Part shown: positions 1 through 6,314 of the stretch, piece by piece | Position numbering within the stretch: the first letter of the stretch is position 1 | Layout: every line of letters begins with the position of its first letter | From: Caldifarciminota bacterium | GTDB lineage: Bacteria > WOR-3 > Hydrothermia > UBA1063 > CAJXJZ01 | NCBI GenBank assembly: GCA_027073945.1 | Contig: JALTEL010000457.1 | Location: 1 to 6,634, forward strand | Direction: 5' to 3' | DNA length: 6,634 nucleotides | The notes under the pieces: generated by a model | Seen by the model: the letters and a program-made list of their open reading frames with translations, nothing else | Databases searched by the model: none | Told to the model about the DNA's origin: nothing | Program-made: the position numbers and the translations under genes

Positions 1-1505
1 GTTTTATATACTATATGGATAGTACAGGTCTTAAAATAATAAGAAACTTAGGAGAAATCAATACCGGTGACCCATTGGAATTGAACAGATTTTTGCGAAT
101 TGCCAGTACCTTATGTCCTGCGAAAAAAACAGGTCTTGTACTTTATGGCCATGCATCCGGGTGGGAACGTAAAAAATTCGGCAGTGATTGGTCTTCTTCG
201 GATGCAATTTTACCATGGCGGGGCGATTGGCACAGGGCTTTCGGAACATTTAAATTTAATTTTATACTTTTTGATGCATGTCTTGAAAATAACATTGAAA
301 ATATATATGAATTGAGGAATAACACACGGTATATTTTAGGCTCCGAAACGCTTGTCCCTGCATCTGCATTTGACTATGACAGTGTGCTTTTGGTATTCTA
401 CAGGAATTATACGCTTAATACAGTTGACATATTAAATAATATAGCAAATCAGTATATTGATAGGTTCAGCAGGGAAGATTATCCTGTAAGTATCTCATTA
501 ATAGATATGTCTAAAATGGACTCTTTTATAGTATCAATAAAGAGAAACATTGAAAGCATTTCAAGAGGACAAATTACACGGGCAAGACAGGACTGTCAGG
601 GTATCGGGATATTTAATCCCTATGTCAATCCGAATAACTCAAGTCTTATTGACGTTTTTGATTTTCTCTCTAAAATTTCTTTGAATTTTGCATACAATCC
701 CGTGGTATTCAATTATTATACGCATCATTTCAGGACACTTGGCGGGCTTTCAGTGTATTTCCCCGAGGAGGTTTCGGACTTTTATGCTAAACTGTTAGAG
801 TATGACAAACTTGAATTTGCCATTGATACAAAATGGCCTGTTTTAATATCCGGATATTTTGCGGATAATTTATATGCACTGTGCAGTATTGGCACATGGG
901 AAAAAGATAATGTGCTTTACATGAGGCAGGAAACACTTTCCCTGCCCTCGGCCCTCGGCCTTATTGTTGTTGACAGCAGTTCCAGCATTAATCCGATTGA
1001 TTTTAACAGGCATGCAGACACGGTTAAATTCAAATGCAGCAGTGGTATGATTGAGGTTGTTTTCACTGCCAGCTCACCTGGCATTATCAGCATAAGGGCA
1101 TTACAATGCGGGTATACCACAAATATTTTGGTGGGACCTGCAGATTCCGGGCTTGAATTTGTGCTTCCCTGTGCAGACAGTATTTCAGTTACAATGGATT
1201 CGGGAATATCCGTAACTGCAATAAAGGACTGCGGAGCGTATGCAACACCACTGCCTGTTTATTATCAATCAACTGTCTATATGCAAAAAGGCAATATGTA
1301 TTACCCGTGCATACTCGGTAAGGACGGAATTGTTGTCGGCAGAGGGCCTTTTAAAGGAAAATACACATATGACAATAATTTTGTTTTGAAAATGCCTTCC
1401 CGTGCCTTTGATATTTTGGGCAGAAAAATTAAAGGGGCATTCCGGACACCTGCACATTCCATTGTATTCTCCGGGCATAAGAAATATATATTCGTGAAAA
1501 ATTAG
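1..1505 (+). CDS. Clostripain-like C11 family cysteine peptidase, 5'-truncated by the window edge, with C-terminal extension
   Basis: Probable secreted cysteine endopeptidase of family C11 (clan CD, caspase-like fold). The frame is open from base 3 to the left edge, and the first ATG (base 15) has no ribosome binding site. The family's 'GE.N.GDP..L..F' segment appears only about 13 residues after that Met, so the start and the early C11 strands lie upstream. Counting from that Met: GHASGW (45-50) gives the catalytic His46, and FDACLENNIENIYEL (86-100) gives the catalytic Cys89. A 'SETLVPASAFDY' segment (110-121) and GLSVYFP (244-250) followed by 'LEFAIDTKW' are further family landmarks. Residues about 290-455 form an unrecognised, probably beta-rich region. 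The last about 40 residues (FDILGRKI..., ending KKYIFVKN) look like a shortened T9SS-type sorting tail. Clostripain prefers Arg at P1; the specificity here cannot be read. The peptidase call is strong, the tail call moderate. Confidence 0.85.
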   Translation, partial: FIYYMDSTGLKIIRNLGEINTGDPLELNRFLRIASTLCPAKKTGLVLYGHASGWERKKFGSDWSSSDAILPWRGDWHRAFGTFKFNFILFDACLENNIENIYELRNNTRYILGSETLVPASAFDYDSVLLVFYRNYTLNTVDILNNIANQYIDRFSREDYPVSISLIDMSKMDSFIVSIKRNIESISRGQITRARQDCQGIGIFNPYVNPNNSSLIDVFDFLSKISLNFAYNPVVFNYYTHHFRTLGGLSVYFPEEVSDFYAKLLEYDKLEFAIDTKWPVLISGYFADNLYALCSIGTWEKDNVLYMRQETLSLPSALGLIVVDSSSSINPIDFNRHADTVKFKCSSGMIEVVFTASSPGIISIRALQCGYTTNILVGPADSGLEFVLPCADSISVTMDSGISVTAIKDCGAYATPLPVYYQSTVYMQKGNMYYPCILGKDGIVVGRGPFKGKYTYDNNFVLKMPSRAFDILGRKIKGAFRTPAHSIVFSGHKKYIFVKN

Positions 1506-1512
1506 CCTTTGC

Positions 1513-1541
1513 TTGACATTACATGCTCTGAGTGTTAAAAT
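1513..1541 (+). promoter_or_regulatory. Sigma70-like promoter of the beta-propeller gene
   Basis: A perfect -35 TTGACA (1513-1518) is followed by a 17-bp spacer and a -10 TAAAAT (1536-1541, within TTAAAAT). It begins 7 bp after the stop codon of the C11 peptidase gene. Transcription would start near 1548, giving a leader of about 19 nt that contains the ribosome binding site. The same design recurs before the next two genes. No operator or terminator hairpin is seen in the gap. Confidence 0.75.
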
Positions 1542-1554
1542 ATATAATAATAAA

Positions 1555-1561
1555 AGGAGGT
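1555..1561 (+). promoter_or_regulatory. Ribosome binding site AGGAGGT fixing the start at 1567
   Basis: AGGAGGT is fully complementary to the anti-Shine-Dalgarno core, and GGAGG lies 6 nt before ATG 1567. This settles the start. The longer in-frame reading from TTG 1513 would begin inside the -35 box and add 18 residues ahead of an otherwise standard signal peptide. Confidence 0.85.
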
Positions 1562-1566
1562 GGCCT

Positions 1567-2607
1567 ATGAGCCGTTATTGTAAAATTGTGATTGCTTTTG
1601 CTGTATTAATGCTTCCTGTTGTCGTTTTTGCACAGGATGCCATGTGGACAAAAACTTATGGTGGGAGTTATACCGATGAAGCCTATTCAATAGCCCCCAC
1701 GCAGGACAACGGGTATATTCTTGCAGGTTATACCACATCCTATGGAGCCGGGAGTGAAGATGTCTATGTGATAAAAACGGACGATAGCGGCAGTACGCAG
1801 TGGACAAAAACATTTGGAGCAGGGTATTATGACTTTGGCACAAAGGTTATTCAGACGCAGGACGGAGGCTATGCAGTGGCAGGGTATGCATGGTTCTCAA
1901 GGCAGTATGATTTTTATCTTGTCAGGTTAAATCCTCAGGGAGATAGCCTGTGGACAAGAGCCTTCGGAGGCAGTGCCTATGATGTTGCACGCTCTGTTAT
2001 ACAAACGCAGGATGGAGGTTTTCTGCTCGCAGGTTACACTACCTCTACGGGTTCCGGAGGCAAGGATGTAATGCTCGTAAAAACGGATGCTAACGGTGAC
2101 AGCCTGTGGGCAAAGGTATACGGCGGTACAAATGATGACGAAGCTTATGCCGTGGCCCAGACACTGGATAACGGTTATATTGTGGCAGGTTATACAAAAT
2201 CTTCGGGAGTGGGCGGAGAAGATGTTTTGTTATTGAAACTAAACAGCAGCGGTGATAGTGTATGGGCAAAAACATTGGGCGGTATGTCGGATGATTGTGC
2301 AAACGATTTAAAAGTAACCTACGATAATGGATATGTTATTGCGGGGTATACAGCATCGTTTGGTGCGGGCAATTTTGATATGCTGCTTATCAAAACGGAT
2401 TCTGCAGGAAACATGCAGGGTATGTGGGCATTCGGAGGAGGCTCGGATGATGAAGCGCAGTCCGTTGTACAGACACCTGATAGTAATTTTGTGCTTGCCG
2501 GTTTTACAAATTCACAGGGGGCAGGCAGTTACGATATGTATATTCTGAAATCCGATGCACAGGGGAATGCCCTGTGGCAAAATACATTCGGGGGTAACGA
2601 CCACTGA
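1567..2607 (+). CDS. Secreted seven-repeat beta-propeller protein, 5' part of a frameshifted gene
   Basis: This is the N-terminal part of a protein whose reading frame is broken near 2590-2607. The signal peptide has a basic start (MSRYCK), a hydrophobic core, and a likely signal peptidase I cut after VVVFA (between residues 22 and 23). Then come six full repeats and the start of a seventh, each about 52 residues with the pattern W-x-K-x-[FY]-GG-x2-[DT]-D-E-A-x2-V-x2-T-x-D-x-GY-x2-AGYT-x-S-x-GAG-x2-D-x2-L-x-KTD-x2-G. These resemble the delta-60/SBBP class of beta-propeller repeats, and seven units fit one closed propeller. The frame ends after WQNTFGGNDH at TGA 2605, just where unit 7 should continue 'TDRAYAV', which is found in the +1 frame. 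Skipping one base gives a 674-residue protein ending at 3592. No enzyme active site is recognised; a surface binding or scaffold role is an inference. Confidence 0.85.
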   Translation: MSRYCKIVIAFAVLMLPVVVFAQDAMWTKTYGGSYTDEAYSIAPTQDNGYILAGYTTSYGAGSEDVYVIKTDDSGSTQWTKTFGAGYYDFGTKVIQTQDGGYAVAGYAWFSRQYDFYLVRLNPQGDSLWTRAFGGSAYDVARSVIQTQDGGFLLAGYTTSTGSGGKDVMLVKTDANGDSLWAKVYGGTNDDEAYAVAQTLDNGYIVAGYTKSSGVGGEDVLLLKLNSSGDSVWAKTLGGMSDDCANDLKVTYDNGYVIAGYTASFGAGNFDMLLIKTDSAGNMQGMWAFGGGSDDEAQSVVQTPDSNFVLAGFTNSQGAGSYDMYILKSDAQGNALWQNTFGGNDH

Positions 2608-2731
2608 TAGGGCTTATGCTGTTTGCCAGTCCCCTGACGGAAGTTTTGGTGTTGCAGGATATACAAGGTCCGAAGGTGCGGGCAATGAAGATGTGTTCCT
2701 CGTTAAAACAGACCCGAGGCCTGCTGTATTT
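1645..2731 (+). repeat. Seven coding tandem repeats of about 156 bp (propeller blades)
   Basis: The units begin at the codon of the leading Trp: 1645, 1801, 1951, 2107, 2263, 2419 and 2575. The spacing is 156 bp throughout except unit 2, which is 150 bp (two residues shorter, in the loop after AGYA). In unit 6 the leading Trp is replaced by Gly (GGT at 2419). Unit 7 is 157 bp long because it holds the frameshift. The conservation is at protein level; the nucleotide copies have diverged, which suggests old, selected repeats rather than recent amplification. Confidence 0.88.
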
Positions 2732-3592
2732 CACCTTATCTCGCCACAGAACGGCTCCTATATATCGGACCAGCGTCCTTCGTTTTTATGGCATGGCTCT
2801 TACGACCCTGACGGCTTGAAGAATTACTATGTTTATATTGACAATAGTTTGAGAGACAGCCTTACAGATACTGTATGGGGTTGCAATTTTGACATTACTG
2901 AGGGGTATCACAACTGGTATATTATTGCAACGGACAATTTTGGCAATAACAGACAGTCCGAGGAGACATATCTGCTTGGTGTTGATATTACGCCGCCCAA
3001 TATTGACTCTACAACGCATTTGAATAACACAACACAAATGGGGCCTTTTGAGGTAAAGACCCGGGTAAGGGATAATTTTGCAGGTGTTGACTCTGTTTTG
3101 CTTTTCTATAAGAGGCAGGAAGATGCTGGATTTTCTTACAGGATTATGCATCAATCAGGTAATTATTTCACCGATTCGATTCCTGCTGTGGGCAGTGCGG
3201 ATGATACGGTCTCGTACTATATCTATGCAGTTGACAGGTCAAATCCGGGGAACAATACCACAGACCCTGCAGGTTCGCCCTCTGCCGCATATACATTTGT
3301 GGCGGGTGCATCACAGGTTGGTGAAAAAAGCGCGGATGTCCGCTCTATGTCTTTTTCCTTAAAACAGCTTTCAAGCAAAACTATTCGTGTAAGGTTTTGC
3401 ATGCCGAAGCCGGGGAGAATCAGCCTTAAGATTTTTGATGTCTCGGGAAGATTTGAGATATGCCCTGTTGATGGTATATATAAAAAAGGTGAGCATACAA
3501 CCTATTTCAGATTAAACAAGAGCGGTTTGTACTTCTACAGGCTGAGCGCACCATTTGGTAAAAAAAGCGGTTGTTTTTGGGCTATAGAATAG
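2555..3592 (+). CDS. 3' part of the frameshifted propeller gene: last blade, two Ig/FN3-like domains, sorting tail
   Basis: The open frame can be read from ATG 2555, but residues before about 2606 are an out-of-frame reading of the upstream part. No ribosome binding site or signal peptide supports an independent start. From 2606 it completes the seventh repeat (TDRAYAV ... VFLVKTD). Next come an FN3/Ig-like domain (about 55-143 of this frame, with RPSFLWHGSYDPDGLKNYYVYID), a second Ig-like domain introduced by DITPPNI (about 144-250, with SYYIYAVDRS), and a tail from about 265. The tail has the T9SS type A features ISLKIFDVSGR, a middle basic stretch and GLYFYRL, but ends in an atypical CFWAIE. 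The part past 2606 is intact and shows no further stops, as expected for a recent lesion or a sequence error. The role is probably surface display; no enzymatic motif is seen. Confidence 0.8.
   Translation: MHRGMPCGKIHSGVTTTDRAYAVCQSPDGSFGVAGYTRSEGAGNEDVFLVKTDPRPAVFHLISPQNGSYISDQRPSFLWHGSYDPDGLKNYYVYIDNSLRDSLTDTVWGCNFDITEGYHNWYIIATDNFGNNRQSEETYLLGVDITPPNIDSTTHLNNTTQMGPFEVKTRVRDNFAGVDSVLLFYKRQEDAGFSYRIMHQSGNYFTDSIPAVGSADDTVSYYIYAVDRSNPGNNTTDPAGSPSAAYTFVAGASQVGEKSADVRSMSFSLKQLSSKTIRVRFCMPKPGRISLKIFDVSGRFEICPVDGIYKKGEHTTYFRLNKSGLYFYRLSAPFGKKSGCFWAIE
2586..2607 (+). other. Frameshift site inside repeat unit 7 (one extra base, or +1 shift)
   Basis: The upstream frame reads TFGGNDH then TGA-TAG. 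The frame one base later reads TDRAYAV and continues the repeat. Both ends fit the unit: FGG-x2-[DT]-D-x-A is restored if one base is skipped anywhere between the GGGGG run (2589-2593) and the TGA at 2605. From 1567 to 3592 is 2026 bp, which becomes 675 codons including the stop after losing one base. Likely causes are a homopolymer sequencing or assembly error in GGGGG or a real disabling mutation. A programmed +1 shift at CAC-TGA is possible, but that codon context is not a known strong slippery site. Confidence 0.85.
3347..3589 (+). other. T9SS type A-like C-terminal sorting tail of the propeller protein
   Basis: The last about 80 residues carry the usual order of a type A tail: an amphipathic strand (RVRFCMPKPG), ISLKIFDVSGR, a gap with KKGEH, and GLYFYRL near the end. 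In known systems this Ig-like domain directs passage through the outer membrane by type IX secretion and is then cleaved. That this organism has a T9SS is inferred from the tails alone. Confidence 0.65.
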
Positions 3593-3599
3593 GTTTTAC

Positions 3600-3628
3600 T
3601 TGACATAGTGTGAAGTTTGCCTTAAAAT
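3600..3628 (+). promoter_or_regulatory. Sigma70-like promoter of the subtilase gene
   Basis: The -35 TTGACA (3600-3605), a 17-bp spacer and the -10 TAAAAT (3623-3628, within TTAAAAT) start 7 bp after the preceding stop codon. The -35 to ATG distance is 54 bp, identical to the promoter at 1513. The -10 to GGAGG gap is 14 bp in both. The spacer sequences are unrelated, so the match is not simply a recent duplication. Confidence 0.75.
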
Positions 3629-3641
3629 CTTTAACTATAAC

Positions 3642-3648
3642 AGGAGGT
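3642..3648 (+). promoter_or_regulatory. Ribosome binding site AGGAGGT fixing the start at 3654
   Basis: GGAGG lies 6 nt before ATG 3654. A longer reading from TTG 3648 would overlap the site itself and can be dismissed. Confidence 0.85.
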
Positions 3649-3653
3649 TGCTT

Positions 3654-6254
3654 ATGTTTATATTATATATGATGCTGAGCCTTATCCCTGTGCACAAATC
3701 CGGAAGATTAATAGTGCAGGTGAAAAAGGGAGAGAAAACACAGTTTATAAAGTTTGTTGCACCACTGGATGCGGAGAGCGTAAAGCCTTTATTCGTTGCG
3801 ACTCCAAGGAGCAATATCAAACTTATGAAGGAACTCGGAATGGATAGATTTTACATCGTTGATTTCAGAGATAAGAAGGAAAAAAGCTTAAAACATATGA
3901 AAGATGTCTTGAACAGTAGCGGCATTGTTGAAACCTGTGAGTATGATTATGCTAAAATACCCATGTATGTGCCGAACGACGAATATTTCAGCAGGCAATG
4001 GCATCTAACAAAGATTGACGTTACTCATGCATGGGATCTGGCAAGGGGTAGTAAAAGTGTGAGAATTGTTATTGATGATACAGGAGTTGATTGGCATCAC
4101 AATGACCTTTTACCCAATATGTGGCAGAATCTCGGAGAGGATGCCGACCATGACGGACATGTTGTGGAACTTGTCGGAGGCGTATGGCAGTTCGACCCGG
4201 GTGATGTTAATGGCGTAGATGATGATGGAGATGGACTTGTAGATGATTTTGTCGGCTGGAATTTTTACAACAACAATAATGACCCCGAACCCAGCAGAAG
4301 CAACAGCGAAAATACACATGGCACACACTGCGCCGGCATAGCAAGTGCAGCAACTGACAATACTGTGGGAATTGCATCCACGGCTTTTTCCTGTGCTATT
4401 GTAGGTAGCCGTTCTTACTGGATTTCCAACAGCTCAAGTGCACTGCAATGGGCCGGTGATATGGGGTTTGATGTATTCAGCATGAGCTGGGGAGACTCAG
4501 TTAATTTGTCTTATCTGCAAAGTGCTATTCAATACGCTGATTCACTGGGTGTCCTTCTGATTGCAGCAGCCGGAAACGATGCTTCTTCGGATTCCACTGT
4601 AAACTGGCCTGCTGCTTACTCGGAGGTGATGGCTGTTGCGGCTACTAACAATTATGACCAGCACACATATTATACGAATTATGGTACATGGGTTGATATA
4701 GCAGCGCCCGGTGGAGATTACCAGGTTGACCCGATGATATACTCAACAATATGGGATAGCGCCTATGATTATATGCAGGGTACTTCTATGGCAACGCCTC
4801 TTGTCTCTTCTCTGGCCGGACTTGTCAAATCCGTTGATACAACTTTGACCAATGACAGTGTTCGCTCGATAATAGAGGCTACAGCCGATTCTATTAATGA
4901 CACATATTATCTTGCCGGTGAACTGGGTGCCGGAAGGATAAATGCCTACAGGGCGGTGAGGGAAGTTGCCAGAAATAAAATGTCATATCTGGATATAGAC
5001 AATTACCAGATCAGCGATGGGAATAATAACAGACCGGAGCCCGGGGAGATATGCAATATCTTACTAACTCTTGTTGATTCTGCCGGGTGGCAGAGTGCCA
5101 ATGGTGTATCGGTCACCATAAGTACTAATGATACGAGTATCCAGATAAAAGACTCTACGGCTTCTTACGGCACAATTATGAGTGGTGCTTCTTCCACAAA
5201 TATCGGTGATGCATTGAGCTTTCAGGTGAGTGATAGTATTATTCCGCATTTTGTCTCTGTTGTTGTTTCTTATACAGCTACTCCATCCACAGTATTTAAT
5301 GAGGATACCATCCAATTTCTTGTTGGCCAGCCGTATATACTCATAGTTGATGATTCACACAGCAGTGGTACGTTGCTTGGTTACTATACGGATGACCTTG
5401 ATTCCATCGGGTTCGTATATGATATATGGAATACAGAGACAGATGGTGTTCCCTCTCTTTCCGGTATAATGGGACTTACCACGCATAGAGCCGTTTTTTG
5501 GTTTACAGGACAGGACACTCTGCCAATATCCAATGAGGCAAAGGATTCTATCACAGCAGCCATGGATGCAGGGACAGACTTTTTGATAACGAGCCAGAAC
5601 TTGAGCGACAAATGGAGCGGGGATGCTTTTTATTCCACCTATTTGCATGCCTCATTTGTGAATGGTAATGCCAATCAAACATTTGTGGCAGGGACACCGG
5701 GAGACTATGTTGGAGATTCACTTTCATTGGCAATATTGGGCGCAGGCGGAGCAAACAATTCCAATTCCGAAGATCAGATAGATGCACTATCTGGGGCGGA
5801 TATTTGCTTTAGTTATGGCTCTGACGGCAGCGCCGGTGGTGCTGGTATAAAATATAACAGTGGAACCTACAAAGTTGTTTATCTCGGATTTCCTCTTGAA
5901 GCCGTCAATGACCAGGTTACAGGAAAGAACACACGAGCAGATGTTATGGCAAGAGTTCTATCATGGTTTGGAATACCGCTTACATCTGTTCGGGAAAGTA
6001 ACAATGCTTCTGGAGCATATAAGCTGTATCAGAAAGATGTTATGCTTTCAGGCAATATGCTTTCATTAACCTTGCCTTCTTGCAGTACAGGTATGTTCAG
6101 GTTGTATAATATTCAGGGTCAATTGATAAGAGAGGGTAAAATAAATAATAGACATCTGGATATCGATTTGTCCAATACGGGGAAAGGTATTTACTTTGCC
6201 TTTATAAAACAGAGAAACTCAAAATTTAGAGTGAGGTTAATCAAAACAAAATAG
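3654..6254 (+). CDS. Secreted subtilisin-like serine peptidase (S8) with amidotransferase-like domain and sorting tail
   Basis: An 866-residue extracellular endopeptidase. A short hydrophobic N-terminus (MFILYMMLSLIPV) with no preceding Lys or Arg probably serves for export. Residues about 15-105 look like an inhibitory propeptide, followed by the usual pre-catalytic segment (PNDEYFSRQWHL ... AWDLARGS). The catalytic set is complete: Asp142 in DTG, His222 in HGTHCAG, oxyanion Asn308 in AAAGN, and Ser378 in GTSMATP. Asp-rich loops (DADHDG about 163-168; DVNGVDDDGDGLVDD 184-198) are probable calcium sites, as in related subtilases. After the peptidase (ending about 440) come a beta-sandwich (about 445-558, NNRPEPGE), an alpha/beta domain resembling class I glutamine-amidotransferase-like folds (about 560-775, from ILIVDDS to VMARVLSWFGI) and a T9SS type A-like tail (about 800-866: FRLYNIQGQLI ... 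GKGIYFAFIK). It has its own promoter. The peptidase call is very strong; the amidotransferase-like domain shows no obvious catalytic set. Confidence 0.95.
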   Translation: MFILYMMLSLIPVHKSGRLIVQVKKGEKTQFIKFVAPLDAESVKPLFVATPRSNIKLMKELGMDRFYIVDFRDKKEKSLKHMKDVLNSSGIVETCEYDYAKIPMYVPNDEYFSRQWHLTKIDVTHAWDLARGSKSVRIVIDDTGVDWHHNDLLPNMWQNLGEDADHDGHVVELVGGVWQFDPGDVNGVDDDGDGLVDDFVGWNFYNNNNDPEPSRSNSENTHGTHCAGIASAATDNTVGIASTAFSCAIVGSRSYWISNSSSALQWAGDMGFDVFSMSWGDSVNLSYLQSAIQYADSLGVLLIAAAGNDASSDSTVNWPAAYSEVMAVAATNNYDQHTYYTNYGTWVDIAAPGGDYQVDPMIYSTIWDSAYDYMQGTSMATPLVSSLAGLVKSVDTTLTNDSVRSIIEATADSINDTYYLAGELGAGRINAYRAVREVARNKMSYLDIDNYQISDGNNNRPEPGEICNILLTLVDSAGWQSANGVSVTISTNDTSIQIKDSTASYGTIMSGASSTNIGDALSFQVSDSIIPHFVSVVVSYTATPSTVFNEDTIQFLVGQPYILIVDDSHSSGTLLGYYTDDLDSIGFVYDIWNTETDGVPSLSGIMGLTTHRAVFWFTGQDTLPISNEAKDSITAAMDAGTDFLITSQNLSDKWSGDAFYSTYLHASFVNGNANQTFVAGTPGDYVGDSLSLAILGAGGANNSNSEDQIDALSGADICFSYGSDGSAGGAGIKYNSGTYKVVYLGFPLEAVNDQVTGKNTRADVMARVLSWFGIPLTSVRESNNASGAYKLYQKDVMLSGNMLSLTLPSCSTGMFRLYNIQGQLIREGKINNRHLDIDLSNTGKGIYFAFIKQRNSKFRVRLIKTK
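6054..6251 (+). other. T9SS type A-like C-terminal sorting tail of the subtilase
   Basis: The last about 66 residues follow the type A pattern: a strand (LSLTLP), MFRLYNIQGQLIREG, a short polar segment, then GKGIYFAFIK and a basic end (RVRLIKTK). It is the most typical of the three tails in the window. The domain is known to be recognised and removed during type IX secretion in Bacteroidota; its use here is inferred. Confidence 0.7.
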
Positions 6255-6263
6255 CACAATTGC

Positions 6264-6292
6264 TTGACTGTTCATGGAATATGGGTTAAAAT
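6264..6292 (+). promoter_or_regulatory. Sigma70-like promoter of the Asp-box protein gene
   Basis: The -35 TTGACT (6264-6269), a 17-bp spacer and the -10 TAAAAT (6287-6292, within TTAAAAT) begin 9 bp after the subtilase stop codon. It departs from the two other promoters only in the last -35 base and in a leader 3 bp shorter (51 bp from -35 to ATG). Confidence 0.72.
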
Positions 6293-6303
6293 TTTACCAC
6301 AAA

Positions 6304-6310
6304 AGGAGGT
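6304..6310 (+). promoter_or_regulatory. Ribosome binding site AGGAGGT fixing the start at 6315
   Basis: GGAGG lies 5 nt before ATG 6315. No other in-frame start lies between this site and the promoter, so the short uncharged N-terminus of the protein appears to be real. Confidence 0.85.
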
Positions 6311-6314
6311 AGAT

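Noticed and set aside
944..960. Tandem 7-bp GC-rich repeat (GCCCTCG twice, then GCC) inside the C11 peptidase gene
   Set aside because: A 7-bp duplication would shift the frame, yet the frame reads sensibly on both sides (SLPSALGLIVV). It is most likely chance or an old compensated event.
1513..1566. Longer start for the propeller gene from TTG 1513
   Set aside because: This TTG is the first half of the -35 box, has no ribosome binding site and would add 18 residues before a normal signal peptide.
2555..2605. Independent gene starting at ATG 2555
   Set aside because: The first 17 codons are an out-of-frame reading of repeat unit 7, with no ribosome binding site or signal peptide. The part beyond is the continuation of the upstream protein.
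2600..2610. Programmed +1 frameshift at CAC-TGA
   Set aside because: It would restore the frame, but there is no prfB-like CTT-TGA, no internal Shine-Dalgarno-like stimulator at the right distance and no clear pseudoknot. An error or mutation at the G-run is simpler.
1645..2731. Regular 156-bp periodicity considered as a CRISPR or satellite array
   Set aside because: The repeats are coding, diverged at the DNA level and conserved as protein blades, with no spacer-repeat structure.
2786..3154. Minus-strand open frame of 122 codons
   Set aside because: It lies antisense to the Ig-like domains of the propeller protein, has no recognisable domain, and matches the shadow frames expected opposite coding sequence.
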